The position numbers and the translations under genes are program-made. The notes below the pieces were generated by a model. The model was not told the DNA's origin. It saw only the letters and a program-made list of their open reading frames with translations, and searched no databases. 64,000 bases of DNA from Megalobrama amblycephala (taxonomy: Eukaryota > Chordata > Actinopteri > Cypriniformes > Xenocyprididae), in assembly GCF_018812025.1 (NCBI RefSeq), contig NC_063052.1, forward strand, positions 24,915,726-24,979,725, written 5' to 3'. Below, in pieces: positions 1 through 29,877 of this stretch; the first letter of the stretch is position 1, and each line of letters opens with the position of its first letter.

Positions 1-282
1 CACGTGTTTTCATGACATATTCGATTGACGACCAAGGATGTTTTATTCGGTGGAAGTACGTCATTGCAGGGCGGAAGTGTCATCTGACGTGGCATGAGGG
101 GCGGAAACGCTTGTTTGTGTTTTGGTTCTAAAGGGGAAGTTGCGAGAGAAAAGAAAGGAGGAGACTTGATCGGGGTTGGTAAAATTCCCACTAACCGACC
201 CCAATAATAAGGAAAACCTCTCAAAAAATTTAGCACCCCGTCGTTGGAAATCAGTTCAAGCAACCTGTCGGCTGACTTTCAG
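1..282 (+). promoter_or_regulatory. rab5a: Putative rab5a promoter and 5' UTR exon
   Basis: This stretch has no long ORF. It carries an ETS-type CGGAAGTG at 72-79 and a CRE half-site TGACGT at 85-90, a common layout for TATA-less housekeeping promoters. A good donor (CAG then GTAAAA) at 282/283 could end a non-coding first exon. The matching acceptor would be TGTGCAG at 2501-2507, just before the exon that holds the rab5a start codon. The transcription start is not determinable from sequence, and the exon is inferred from splice signals only. Confidence 0.5.
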
Positions 283-1845
283 GTAAAAAGACACCGAATA
301 CCTCCGTTGAATGTGCCGTTTTCTGGTTTGGCGTATCCCTCAAGCTAGTTAGCCACTTTAGCTTGGTAGATTTCGTCAAAAATGTTACAGGCCCCTTGTC
401 CTAATTCTGCCTACACAAGTCATCAAATTTGATCTACTTTAGTCTAATATATACATTAAACATGATCTTGATTTTTTCAAAATCGTGAATATATATTCAT
501 CCTGTCGTGGTATGTTTAGCTGAGGCTTATGTCGGAATGCAGTTTGGTGCAAACAGGGTGGGAATGCTGTAGTGAAACTGAAGTTACAAACTATATTGTA
601 GTTATTATCTGATTCTCATAGGTATATTGCCGAACACTGTAGATTAATAGTCTTGGCATCTGACCTGATGTGGGCTGTCTTTGCGAGTAACAAGACAGCT
701 TGTTCCTTGGGCTTGAGGCTCAGGGGTGTGTTGAAAAATAGGGGAATTGTTTAGGTTGGCTATATTGAAGTCTAACTAATCTAAACTAGAAGTAGTGTGA
801 AGTTGAAAATACAGGTTTATTTTGGGTAGATGATTCATGTACAGGATGACTGTGTGTCAACCTTCAACACAGAAATCACAGGTTTGTTTTTGTTAGGCCT
901 GTCATTAAAACGGACCACAATCTGACCAGCAGCTCTTGACCAAATCGTCTCACAGGTGATTTGTCTTTTGCAATGTCATGACTTGTTTCATAAGCTGTGC
1001 TTCTTTTTATCGTTTCGCTTTTGAATATTGTATGTAAGCCGTGTCATTGCACTCTGGGGAAGTGTGAAAAGACTTCTTATATCAGCTGTTGTACATACCA
1101 AATGGATGAATACAGCAGTTTTGGCATGGTTTGTATCTTAAACCAGACATACCAGGCTTGCATCTCAAGGAGTTGGTTTATATCCTGTTATGCAGAATGA
1201 GATCCTGTTGATTTGATGTGACTGAGCGTCAAAGCAGATCTTGGTTTCTCTCTTATAGAAAGATCAGCTTATGGTGATGCAATGTCACAGCAGCCACAGG
1301 AGCATCAGGGGTCTGTTTTTATGTTCTCCTATTTCACAACAGCAGTTTAACTGTGCGATTTTGACAGGGAAAGTGTTTTCCCTGCTGTTTTAAGCCTTGA
1401 GGACACTGCCGCAGTAAATGTCTATGAAATTCCTTGAGTTTTATAATCGTCATTTCAGTTGGTGGATGTATCTCTGGTATTGTATCAATCCCAGGTATGT
1501 GTAGTCATTCTGAAGGCACTTCGTTGGAAAGTGACATATGTGAATTGCTGCTAAATTGTTGCTTCAGGCTTTTTTTTTTTTTTCAGGCTAAATGGGAATG
1601 CTTGTTTTGACTGCTTACTCAGGACATTCTGTGCTAGAATGGGTTACCATAGCTACAGACAATTATTTCTGCAAGAATTTCAGCAATATTAAATTATGGT
1701 CAATAAAACAATTGTTTTCGAGTTCCCACAGTCATGGAAATATTATTGAATTTTAAACGTCATAAAAATCTTTGTGTATATGTGTGTGTTTGGAGTTGGA
1801 AATAAGTCTGTTAAGCTTACCAATGCAAGTATTTACCTGTATTTG

Positions 1846-2056
1846 ATTGAAAATACAGTAAAAACAGTAGTATTGTGAAACTTACATTTTAAAATGAAAT
1901 GTATTCCTGTAATTGCAAAGCTAAATTTTTTTAGCATCATTACTCCAGTCTTCAGTGTCACATGATCCTTCAGAAATAATTCTAATATTCTGATTTGCTG
2001 CTTAAGAAACATTTATTATCAATGTTAACAGTTGTTCTGCTTAATATTTTTGAGAT
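1846..2056 (+). repeat. Fragment of repeat family B (non-autonomous DNA element)
   Basis: This is a partial copy, in rab5a intron 1, of a family seen repeatedly here. Its hallmarks are 'cagtaatattgtgaaa', 'cactccagtcttcagtgtc'-like text and 'catgatccttcagaaat'. Other copies lie near 14236-14660, 18898-19262, 24420-24752, 30551-30843 and 31391-32329. The last of these is complete with terminal inverted repeats. Confidence 0.7.
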
Positions 2057-2574
2057 GCATTGTGTCATATAGATATATAAATATAAATGCTTTAAATTAT
2101 TGTATGTGTTTTTTGTTTTGAGGCATTGTGATGTTCAGTTTGTGTGTGATTAATTTTATCATATAGCAAAACATTGTAATTGAGTATTTTTAGTCACTTC
2201 ATAAATTGGTTTAGGAACACTGAAATTAGTTGTCACAGTGTCATATATTCAGCTGTAATGTAGAAAATGACGGATGTGTAAATCGATTTTATTTTTGTAT
2301 CCATTTTTTTTGTTTTTTTTGACTAAAAATGCTCAACCAAAAATAGCATTACTAATCGCTATCACTAAAGCCAAGATGTGCGATTTCCCTGTAAGAGAGC
2401 TTTGAATATAGAAAAAAAAGAGAAGAAAGAAAAGATCTTTGTCTGCAGTCAACATGAAAGTGCTCTTTTTCATTTCTCTTTTTTTGGTTACATGTTGCCT
2501 TGTGCAGCCAGTACTGGGACAGCTCTCGGTGTGTGTGTGACCGCCTAAAGGAGACGGGGTGATTGACAACTGTC

Positions 2575-5500
2575 ATGGCCAATAGGGGAGGAGCAACACG
2601 CCCCAACGGGTCCAACGCGGGCAATAAGATCTGCCAGTTTAAACTGGTCTTGCTAGGAGAGTCGGCTGTGGGAAAGTCCAGCCTCGTACTGCGCTTCGTA
2701 AAGGGGCAGTTTCACGAGTTCCAGGAAAGCACAATAGGAGGTAGGGGATTTTGTGGCTAAATTTGTGTGTACCTGTTTTTACATGTTCTTAGCAACTTCT
2801 GACTTTTTCTTCCAGCTGCCTTTCTAACGCAGACGGTGTGCTTGGATGACACAACGGTAAAGTTTGAGATTTGGGACACAGCCGGACAGGAGCGTTACCA
2901 CAGTTTGGCCCCCATGTACTACAGAGGTGCCCAAGCTGCCATTGTAGTTTATGACATCACCAATGAAGTGAGTCACTTTGTTGTTCTCTTCATGAATGAA
3001 TAGTTGTTTTACGACCAACTTTGTCATATTTTCATACTTCTTTGTCTCTTCGGTGCTTCTTTTATTATTCTTCACCTTGAAGGAGTCGTTTGCAAGAGCA
3101 AAGAACTGGGTTAAGGAACTTCAGAGGCAGGCCAGCCCAAACATTGTCATTGCACTGTCTGGGAACAAAGCCGACCTTGCCAACAAGAGAGCTGTGGACT
3201 TCCAGGTATACATGGCTTCACAACGAGACCAACCAGAGAGACTTTCTACATGTAACCAAAGCTGTCTACTTCACCTGAGCTGTTTTATTTCTATAGGATG
3301 CTCAGTCTTATGCAGATGACAACAGTTTGCTGTTCATGGAGACGTCAGCAAAGACTTCCATGAATGTGAATGAGATCTTCATGGCCATTGGTAAGTTTTA
3401 ACCTCATAGTTAAACCTAACAGTAGCTAAATTTACATGCACTCAAATAATTTGTTAGTAATCGGATTGATGGCTCAGTCGAATTGAAAAGGATTCATGTA
3501 AACACTTCAATACAAATTCAATTTCGATCAGATTGAAAGGTGTGGTGTAGACCTAAAATAATCCAATCAATACTAAAAAACTTTATCTAAATGCTTGATT
3601 CTCAGCCGGATACAAAAATACTTTTTGTGCTGTGATGCATATGTTTACCAGAGCCTTTTTATAATAAGATTTCTGATGTTTGCATACATTTTACTTCTTA
3701 TGGATGTGCATGTTTATTTACGTCTTATGAACTGGTCAGTGGAGGAGTCTGAATATTTACTAAATAAATAATAATAAAAAACTCCTCTGACATGTTTGTC
3801 AGCTTTTCTTTTAGATACACTGCCCAGCCACAAAAAAAATTTGCTGTTTGGATTTTAATAGGCAAATACTTAAGAATCTATGAATGGATCATTATTACAG
3901 TGATTATTATGTTTCTAGCATGTTTTACGTATGGCAACAAATAACATTCCATCGAGAGGTGCATCATTTTTTTGGTCAAGATCTTGCAAGAGGTGAGCAC
4001 TCTGTAAAGTCTTCTCCAGCACATCCCAAAGACCTTTAATGAAATTAAGATCTGGACTCAGAGGTGCCAATTCATGTGTGAAAATGATTCTTCATGCTCT
4101 CATCTGAACCATTCTTTCACAATTTTAACCCTGGTGAATCTTGACATTGTCATCCTGGAATATGGCCATGATGTGTCTTCCTACATGATTGTTTAAGAAA
4201 TTAAAAGCTACACACTCCATCTTTAAGGGTTAAAAGAATTGTTTCCATACATAAAACATGCTAGAAACACAATAATCACTGTAATAATTGTTCATTCATA
4301 GATTCTCTTAAGTATTTGCTTATTAAAATCCAAACAGCAACTTTTTTTTTTGTTTTTTGTGGCCGAGCAGTGCTAGCCTGGTAATACCAGACTCTGCTAC
4401 TTCACTTTGCTTCGTAGACAGAGTCTGGAATGGCATAATAGAGAAGTGTTTTCTCTCTCGCTAGGGGGCGCTTGTCTGAAGTTTAAAATCATTGGTTACC
4501 CGTAAGCCAATCAGATACGTTTAGTTATGACGTATGTTATGCGCCTGTACAGCCGCATCGAAGCACAGACATCATGCATCGAACTCAAATCTATGATTGA
4601 ACTTCCACTGTAAACCTGTTGTAAACACATGATGATGCGAGCGAAATACCGGAGTGAACATGGCTGTAAACGACTTTTGCAGATTATGCGAAGTTAATCT
4701 ACGCATACACGGTACAGTCACGGCCTCTAAACTTATTTTTGACAGAGTGAAACAAGAAAATGTTTGTAGCCAACTCTCAAACTTAGGATTAGATTAAACC
4801 AGTCGGGAGTAGGGCCACAACATCACCTCCATTTAAAATGTTTATCAAACACTCTTCTTGTTCTGGCTTCAGTTTGAAAAAGAGTTGAATGTTCTCCATA
4901 ACAGAGCGAATTGCATCCCGTGTCTCGTTTCCCATTTCCGCGGTCGTTTCGATTTTCGATTTCTCTAACCTACAATGTAAAACTCGGCGCTTAGCATCTA
5001 CGTCATGGCTCTCAGCCCGCCCTCTGTTCGTTGATTGGCCCGGCTGTTTCCAGACCGGTGGCTAACAGAAAGCTCTGACGCTGTATCAGACTGAGTACAG
5101 AAGCGAAATGAAATTGAGCGGAAGTAGGAAGTCTGATGTAGTCAGGCTAGGGCAGTGCATGTCATCAAGGCCAAAATGCCAATTATACTTGTGGTAGCTT
5201 TATGTATTCCAAACAGAACTTATGCACATGTAATTGAAAAAGTGAATCTGATTACAAAGTTTAGGGTTCATATAAACAGAACTTTCAGAATCTGATTGGA
5301 TTCATTCACATTGATTTGAAAATTACGTGATTTACTCTGGAGTCTGGACGCAAGTGGCGCGATGGGACGCGGCAAAAGACAATAGAACCCATTATAATCA
5401 CTGATGGTGTGTACACTGGATGCGACACGACATGACAAATCCCTGACAGTAAACTGATGCTTCATTCTATTAATGATGTACGCCTAGCATTCGTGATACT

Positions 5501-6667
5501 TCTCACAGGAAGGACAAATGGATTTGCAACTGTTGCTTTGTCACGTCCAGTGTAGACAGCTTCTTGCTGTTGCGGTGCAATGACGCGTCAACGGTCACAT
5601 CCGGTGTAGACACGAATAGTGTTCTTTTTGATGCTTTGGTGCCAAGAAAATTGTAATATTGAATAAATATTTTATTATTATTAATTATTTAATAAGGTGT
5701 CAGTATTGACATTTATAACAGCTCTCACACTGCAGGATTGTGCGCCAAATCTTCTGACACTGCCAGAATTTCGTCAGAGGTAAAAATTTGATCACAGCAG
5801 TCATTAATCGGCTGTCGGTGAACATGTCAAACTAGCAATCAAAGACTGCAGATTTTAGCCTAGGATTATGGGAATCTTTTAGGATTCTCAAAATTTGTCT
5901 CAGATGACCAAATCGTGGCCAAAATCGCAGTGTGCACCCAGCTTATGTCAGACTGTACGACAGTTAAGACGTGTTAAAGACGAACGTGCACATGAAAACT
6001 TGTCCGTAGTTTTACATCAACCCATACATATTCGGTGACAGTGAGCTGCATTACCCGCGGGCCTGAAATGGTGGCTAACAAAGAAATCTTTAGCGTTAAT
6101 TTATTTTGATCATGGCTTGTCTTGGAAAAACAAGTCAATTTGACATTCGCCGTAGAAGTCACACTGCAGAACTGTATGCCAAATCTTCGGACACTGCCAG
6201 AATTTCGTCGGAGGGAAACTTTGATCGCGACGGGCATTAATCGGCTGTCGGTGAACGTGTCAAACTAACGACCAAAGACTACAGATTTTAGCCTAGGATC
6301 AGAGGAATCTTTTAGGATTTGCAAAATTTGTCTCAGACGACCAAATCGTGGCCAAAATCGTACAGTGTGCACACGGCTTTTGTTGTGAATTGTGAATTAA
6401 CATAATTGTATTGTGAATATATTGTCTCATTTCTTAAATAAACTACATATTTAATGATTGATTATATTTGGCATTTCTAAAAGTTTTTTTTAAATCTTAT
6501 TGTTGTATTTTATTTATTCTAACGTTCATTTCTTGTTTTGTCTCTCTTCAGCAAAAAGGTTGCCTAAGAGCGAGCCCCAAGCTGCCGGAGCCAACAGTGG
6601 GCGGAGTAGGGGCGTGGACCTCACAGAGACAGCCCAACCCACTAAGGCCCCCTGCTGCAGCAACTAA
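2575..6667 (+). CDS. rab5a: Rab5A small GTPase, 5 coding exons, 216 aa
   Basis: Coding exons are 2575-2740, 2816-2967, 3083-3205, 3297-3390 and 6552-6667, all GT-AG, totalling 651 nt. Rab5 controls clathrin-coated vesicle fusion and early-endosome homotypic fusion, cycling between GDP and GTP on membranes. Visible motifs are the P-loop GESAVGKS (about residues 28-35), switch II WDTAGQE, the base-specificity NKAD motif, the SAK motif and a C-terminal CCSN prenylation signal. Paralogue assignment to Rab5A rather than Rab5C rests on [17 protein letters not shown] and [11 protein letters not shown], and on the neighbouring kat2b. The ATG at 2575 matches the human N terminus; an upstream in-frame TTG was ignored. 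Intron 4 (about 3.2 kb) is packed with transposon remnants. Human RAB5A is 215 aa, so the gene looks intact. Confidence 0.96.
3818..4373. mobile_element. Inverted-repeat MITE in rab5a intron 4
   Basis: The left end CACTGCCCAGCCAC and the right end, read on the minus strand, CACTGCTCGGCCAC form terminal inverted repeats. The match continues inward for roughly 100 bp (AAATCCAAACAGCAA, then the AGAATCTATGAATG region). Flanking TA is compatible with a Tc1/mariner-type derivative, but the right boundary is obscured by the next element. No transposase ORF remains. Confidence 0.7.
4374..5149. mobile_element. TIR element inserted at the end of the preceding MITE
   Basis: It starts TAGCCTGG and ends CAGGCTA, with further inverted similarity over about 20 bp (TAGCCTGACTACATCAGACT read from the right). 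Flanks GAGCAGTGC (left) and GGGCAGTGC (right) look like a 9-bp target duplication with one mismatch. The duplicated bases coincide with the right tip of the 3818-4373 element, so this element inserted later. There is no coding capacity. Confidence 0.65.
5726..6378. repeat. Two 219-bp direct repeats in rab5a intron 4
   Basis: Positions 5726-5944 and 6160-6378 are the same length and align end to end with scattered substitutions. Both begin CACACTGCA, share AATTTCGTC and TTAATCGGCTGTCGGTGAAC, and end near GTGTGCAC. They are separated by 215 bp. This could be an old segmental tandem duplication or the internal repeats of a larger element; no family is recognised. Confidence 0.8.
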
Positions 6668-8213
6668 TGCAAAAAAAAAAAAAAATCCCCCCTCACAAAA
6701 CTCTGTTACTGCAACAACTAACGCAAGGTCCCGCCCTCCAACTTGGTTTTGACTAACTAATGAAATGCCTCTGCTTTCCCCATTTCCACAACTCTCTTAC
6801 GCTGTAACAAAAGCTCTGCCCCGCCCATGTATCTGCGGTGTTTTTGTTTCATTGTTTTTCTGTAAAGACCCAGGCCTCTTACTGTATTCATGCTTCAGGT
6901 CATGCCTTGTCTCCAAACTGTAATATATGCCGTCACAAATATCCATCAGAAAAAAGAAAAAAAAAGCCTTTTGCCTGACCAGGACGAAAAGGGGTGGGGC
7001 CTCTGCCCTGTCATAATTCAGAACTCTACTTTGTCGTTTCTTTTCCTCAAATCTGTTTTTTATGATTTTGTTTTATAAAAATGTACTTTTCAGAGTAATG
7101 GATGCATGTATCACTACAAAGCCTGAAAGAGATAAATCAAAGTTTTAACCTTATCCACATGGTGAGAGAGGACGTGACAAATTAACCGGCCCCTTTGCTC
7201 CACCCCGCCTCGTTTCCCTGCTCGTTCCCTCTCGCTCTGATTCTGGATGTCCCAGCGGCTCTGTTCAGTGGCAGACTGCCCACTTCCTGAGGCTGCGCCG
7301 CCAACAAAAAGCCCACCTCCTTCTTAACCACACACACACACAGCCAAGATCCTGCCCCCCCTGTTATTCTCTCACCAGTTAGCAAGCCTTCACTTTTTTT
7401 TTTTTTTCGGCATTATTGGCACCATCCTAGAACTGAGTGAATATCTGGCTGCGCTTTCACTCAGCATGAAAGGCTTACACAAGGATGTGATATTCAATTA
7501 GTAAAAAAAAATCCCTGTCTACATACAACATAAGTAACTTCCCCTTCACAAACATGCACCAGTCACACTCACACTCTTCTGGTTCTAACTCACCCAGGTG
7601 TTTCTTACTTCATGCCTTGCACTAATTTTTGGTCTTGATATTATCTCTTGCAAGAACAGCCAGAGTGATATAAATATATATAAATAATTTACTGTAAATA
7701 GGGTGTTGCAATGTATTCGTCTTTTCCATTTACTGTTGCAGGACTAATGCTTGATAGGGAGTTAGATAATCATTAAAGGAAAAAAAAACAAAAAAAACAA
7801 TTGTACAGTAACCAGGAATTGCTTTGATAGGGAGTTGAAGTTATGTTTCTTTTTCACAAAATGGTTAAATTATAATCAATGGTGGTCTTATAAAAATGTA
7901 TGTAGTGTTATTAACAAAAAAAAAAAAAAAGCTTTTCTTTAGTGGTCTGTTTTGTAATTTTCATGAGAAAGCAAAAACGTTCACTAACAGTGTCCACATG
8001 AACAGATTATGATGGTTCTTCCTCTGCTTTTCTTCCCAGTATCAGACGACACATCCACTTTTAACATTCTCTCAATATTCTACCCTTTAGGATACTGGTA
8101 CCACATAAATTCGCTGCTACATTAAATTTTTGTCTTTTTTTTTTTTTTTTTTTTAAGCGTTTCCCCTTTGAGACTAAAAATGCAGTTACCTTAATATTAC
8201 TGTTAATGTATCA

Positions 8214-8219
8214 AATAAA
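8214..8219 (+). terminator. rab5a: Candidate rab5a polyadenylation signal
   Basis: This is a canonical AATAAA hexamer on the coding strand, about 1.5 kb after the stop codon and before a T-rich stretch. Its use is inferred; transcript data would decide. Confidence 0.45.
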
Positions 8220-8732
8220 TTTCTTATAAATGGTATTGATAATGTTGTGTGTTCAGAGGGCCAAATTAACTTCTTGTCTTATCACTGAGTGGAATGCCCC
8301 ATCCCAGTGCAGATTCTTCTGTAATCGCATTTGTTTGTGATAATGACACATAATAAGTAAATTGTATACCTTGAATCACAACACTTATTTGTTTGCTCAT
8401 AAAGAACTGATTGCTGATTTTATTCTATGACTGATTGCGGATAAGCTTCATTTTACAAAGTGTTTCTTTTACTGTTTTCTTGATCACCTGTGTTTTAGTG
8501 CATTTTTGAGAATAGGCGATCATCTGTATTTAAGTCCCAGTGTTATTTTAGTTTGATCTATCTTCTATTATAATATTAATTCATATTTCAAATTAGTTTT
8601 TAATTTTTTGTCTTCAAATTAAATTTTTTAGTAATTTTGTATTTTTAAAAATATTTCTATATAGCTTTTACATTTGTAAATTAATTATTTTCCATCTAAA
8701 ATCTATATATGTAACACTAGCTGGCCTCCGTT

Positions 8733-8784
<52 letters not shown>
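8733..8784. repeat. (CA)n(TA)n compound microsatellite
   Basis: This is an uninterrupted run of CA followed by TA dinucleotides in the rab5a-kat2b spacer, with no gene overlap. Confidence 0.95.
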
Positions 8785-8786
<2 letters not shown>

Positions 8787-9394
8787 CCAAAAAAACAAAC
8801 AATTTTTAATAGTTTTAGTTAATAAGTCCCTAAGCATTCATCTGCTTTTTAACAAAGTTGGTTTAACTTTGTTTCAATCCTTTTCATAAAGCTTATAGAG
8901 GGATCTGCAGGTCTAAAGTATGTTTACTAAAAAGATCACATTACTACTAGGCCATTATTGTATCACAAGCATAGTTTATGGCTTTTTATTTATTTATTTT
9001 AAACTTTTTATAAATAGCCTAAAACCAGCCGAAACTGGTCAGGCTTGTCTGTCGGTTTTGGTGGCTTTCAGGAGGGAGACTAGTTTTAGCAGGGTTATTT
9101 AAAAGTATGTTTCTAGCTGGTCATTTTTGGAGCAGTAATGTCTCTGCAAATCATGTCCAACCCTTTTAATGTATTTGACCTTGAACGGTTCGTTCAGAAT
9201 CATGACAATTTGTATCCCTCTCCGAATCATAACGGGATTCATTTTGTGCCTCCCCTAGCGGAGACGAAGCGGATTTACAATGTCATAAAAAGCAGGGATG
9301 AACGCCATGTCTGATCCCGCTGTTGAGGGGTAGAGAGAGCGAATAAAAGCGGGCGGACTTCGAGGATTCGAGTCTGAGCGCGGTACCAGGCTCG

Positions 9395-26388
<16,994 letters not shown>

Positions 26389-27653
26389 TCCAGCTAAGGG
26401 GTGCAAGCAGTCCGTTTCCCTCTTCCCCTCCCTTTTCTCTACCTCTTTTTCGCAACATTTATCATATATAACTCCCTCAGTGTTTTTGCATCAAAAGGAG
26501 GGTTGTTTGAAATGCAGGCGTTTGGTGTGTGTGAATATCCGCATGACCACCATATGTGGAAAAAGTCTCTTTCTTGTCTTAAAAATTCCTTCTGCCAAAA
26601 TTGCGGAACAATTTTACGGTATGTACGGCTGTATGCATTTGGCGTGCATGTGTTCATGCTAGTGTGTGTGTATATAATAGTGAAAATCTGTTTATATAGA
26701 TCAATTTTATGAAAAACTGTATATTTTATATAGTACCAACCAAGAAAAATTACTCTAATTACCTAATGTTATACCTTCAAACAGCACTTATTTATTATTA
26801 AACTTAAAGAAATTGTGGTAAATACTAGTATTCATACGATGAATATTCCTAATCAGAAACCCGCACATTTGCGGTCTTTACCAGAGCTTGTACGTGACGT
26901 GGTGTAATGAGGAGCATTCCCTGTGCAGTGACAAAAACAGTCTTAATATGCTAATGAGAACGTACGGAATCTGTATGTAAAGATGACACGTGCAATGACT
27001 CCTACTATTGTTGTTTTCTAAAATATTTGTACTTTTAAATACTTAAGAAGAGATAGGCTTTGTACTACATTCTGGGAATTGGGGGGAAAAGGCTATTTTA
27101 AGGTCTTTGTACCTTTGCTTTTAAAGACATATTATGTCTTTTAAAGACTTTTGCTTTTAAAGCATATTTTATAGAATGATTACATCTTTAGAGCAACTAA
27201 TGTGAAAGAAATGTCTACTTTTGTGTTGAACTGTTTCAGTAATGTTGCACAAACTGCACATCCTTTTTTTTTTTTTTGTTCTTGCACTTTTTTAGCTCTA
27301 GAAATTGTTAAATCAAAGAAAAAAATCACAATCATCCATTTCTTGTGTTAATACACCTGTTAATGTTTATTTTATTAGTAATCGGATGACATTTTTTGTC
27401 AGCTGACCAATTTAGGTATGTTATTAAGCAGAAAATGCATATGTCTGTATATTTTTATTGAAAATGAGTCAACAGACTGGAGTTTCTGGATTTGTGCAGA
27501 ATTTGCTGGTCTAGTCTAGCATATCACCATGTAGCTTATAACAGTGTTTCAAATACTATAAAGCCAAGTAAAAAAAGTTTATTTACTCATCCAAGAAACC
27601 TGTTTCCTACATAGCTGTGCTCGTGTTTTGTCTCTCCACGATCTCTACAAGAC

Positions 27654-27659
27654 AATAAA
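27654..27659 (+). terminator. kat2b: Candidate kat2b polyadenylation signal
   Basis: A canonical AATAAA lies 1.27 kb after the stop codon and just upstream of the repeat-rich spacer. Its use is inferred. Confidence 0.45.
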
Positions 27660-27837
27660 ATAATTTCAAATCAGTAATACCAGCATTTATTTATTTATCA
27701 TTAGTTCATTTGTGCTAATGACCGGCTGCCTGTTTTTTCTCCACCTTTTTCCTGAGCAATCGATGAGCGCCGTCATGATGGATTCTAACCCGTTTGGAAC
27801 CCATTGTTAAAATGGGGTAAAAAGAGCGACTTGTATA

Positions 27838-29142
27838 TAAGAGTGAACACAAATTAAGATATTTTTGATAAAATCTGATGACTCAGTTAGGCCTCCATTG
27901 ACAGGAAGATAATTAACACTTTCAAATGCCCAGAAAGCTACTAAAGACATTTAAACTTACAGTTCATGTGACTATAGTGGTTCAACCTTAATGTTATGAA
28001 GCGACCAGAATACTTTTTGTGTGGCACAAAAACAAAATAATGACTTTATTCCACAATATCTAGTGATGGGTGATTTTAAAACACTGCTTCAGCAGTGCTT
28101 CAGCTTCGAAGATTTATGAATCTTTTGTTTCGAATCAGTGGTTCGGAGTGTGTATCAAACTGACAAAATCACATGATTTCAGTAAACGAGGACTTCGTTA
28201 CATCATGTGTTTCGAAATTTCAATGGTTCAAGTGACTTTGGCAGTTTGATACATGCTCCGATCCACTGATTTGAAACAAAAGATTTGTAAAGTGTCTAAG
28301 CTTTGTGGAATTACAAATTTAAGAATCTGTTTAAGATCTGCGGATCCTACATCCTGACCATTTGGCAGGACAAGCTCAAGATACAGTGGTGCTTTTGTCT
28401 CTATGATAATGTAAAGGTATGGGCGATACTGTCAGACTGATTGGATTAGCACCTATGCATTTGAATGCTTTGATCTTCCAACTGGAAGTCAAACTATGTA
28501 TGAATGTTTACATAGTCTTAGTTCTCGTGACCAGCTACTGTTTACCATTTGGGGTACTATTATCTACACAGTTGGGGGTAATTTCCTGTATTGTCTTCAG
28601 ATGCTTTTGTTTTAGTGGTCACTTCTAAGGCTGTGTGTAAGGGCAACACCTTTAAGGACTGCCCACTGAATGCCTATTAAACATCATGTATACACTGCAT
28701 TAGTTAGATTTTGGATGACCACAGCGACGCACAGCGTGTTTCTCAATAAAGAGTAACTTCTGCTTCAAGAGATCCCAAAGTCTCCTGGTCTATGCTTCTG
28801 AGATTTCCAACAGCTTCATGAAGCAGTGTTTTGAAATCGCCCATCACTAGATATTGTTGAATAAAGTCATTATTTTGTTTTTTTTGGCACACAAAAAGTA
28901 TTCTCATCACTTCTTAACATTAAGGTTGAACCACTGTAGTCACATGAACTGTTTTAAATATGTCTTTAGTAGCTTTCTGGGCATCTGAAAGTGTTCAATG
29001 CAGGCCTCACTGAGCCATCAGATTTTATCAAAAATATCTTAATTTGTGTTCTGAAGATGAATGAAGGTCTTACGGGTGTGGAACAACATGAGGGTGAGTA
29101 ATTAATGACAGAATTTTCATTTTTGAGTGAAATAACCCTATA
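27838..29142. mobile_element. Family A MITE interrupted by a solo LTR
   Basis: The left part holds the AACACAAATTAAGATATTTT and AGGCCTCCATTGA regions. The right part resumes at GCTTCATGAAGCAGTGTTTT and ends GTGAAATAACCCTA. The terminal TTAA sites are lost. Removing 28304-28812 plus one copy of the 4-bp duplication rejoins the two halves. Confidence 0.75.
28304..28812 (+). mobile_element. Putative solo LTR (endogenous retroelement remnant)
   Basis: It starts TGTGGAATTAC and ends TTTCCAACA, the TG...CA rule for LTRs. It is flanked by GCTT at 28300-28303 and 28813-28816, a 4-bp target duplication. A TATTAAA-like box (about 28676), an AATAAA (about 28746) and a T/C-rich tail follow in the order expected of U3-R-U5. 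At 509 bp it has typical LTR length. There is no internal gag/pol sequence, so this would be the product of LTR-LTR recombination. Which retroelement it came from is unknown. Confidence 0.65.
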
Positions 29143-29877
29143 ACATTCACACTGGTTGTCAGTTTGTGCAGTGCTTGGCAATAGGTGACAATTTATCCTG
29201 CTATTTTCATTAGTGAAGTTTTTTTTCTCAATATTATTATTGCATTATTTATAATTGTTTGCCAAACTAGATTTTAATGATATTACAGTGGACATACAGA
29301 ACATCACACACTGTGCAACATCTACTATGAAGCAGTCTAATTCTAGTGTAGTAAAGATTTTACACACAACTGAAGAATGAAATAATTTAATGTATGACTT
29401 CAAGGTCATATTCATTACACTCATGAACAGGAAAAGATGATGTAGTCTTTTAAAATGTACAACAGTGATGCATGAAACTCAAAAATTAAAAAAAATTAAA
29501 CCTTATGCAAGAACAATGCCAAACTATACATTTCCAAATCTGGTGATCTAAAATCTAGTGCTGTTAAATTGATTAATCACATCTAACAAAACTTTTATGT
29601 TTGATTAATCAATTTTGCATTTATTTGACATATTACAATTAAACAGTTCAATTTGCAGAACCAACAAATAAACAACAAATAAAACAAATAGTAAACAACA
29701 AATAAAACATCCATAAAATGGTATACAGTAAGAAGACATGCAGATAAGACTTAAGCAGGGCTTTAAAAGAAAACACACTAGAGCCTTGCATTTAAAAGGA
29801 ACCTAAAAACTTTTGATACTTCAGTACTTCAAATGCGTACCTGAAAGAGATATGAATTTGTACGTGCTTATCTCTCA

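Larger units (their letters stand above)
6668..9394 (+). other. rab5a 3' UTR and intergenic spacer to kat2b
   Basis: No gene is seen between the rab5a stop and the kat2b ATG. A polyadenylation signal AATAAA at 8214-8219 gives a plausible 3' UTR of about 1.5 kb; earlier ends are possible. A compound (CA)n(TA)n microsatellite occupies 8733-8784. The last ~200 bp before 9395 become GC-rich and probably include the kat2b promoter and 5' UTR. Confidence 0.6.
26389..29877. other. Convergent 3' region between kat2b and ngly1
   Basis: There is no coding gene. It holds the kat2b 3' UTR with a candidate AATAAA at 27654-27659, a family A MITE interrupted by a solo LTR, and the ngly1 3' UTR. A minus-strand AATAAA (TTTATT on the plus strand at 29620-29625) lies about 250 bp past the ngly1 stop. 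Confidence 0.6.
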
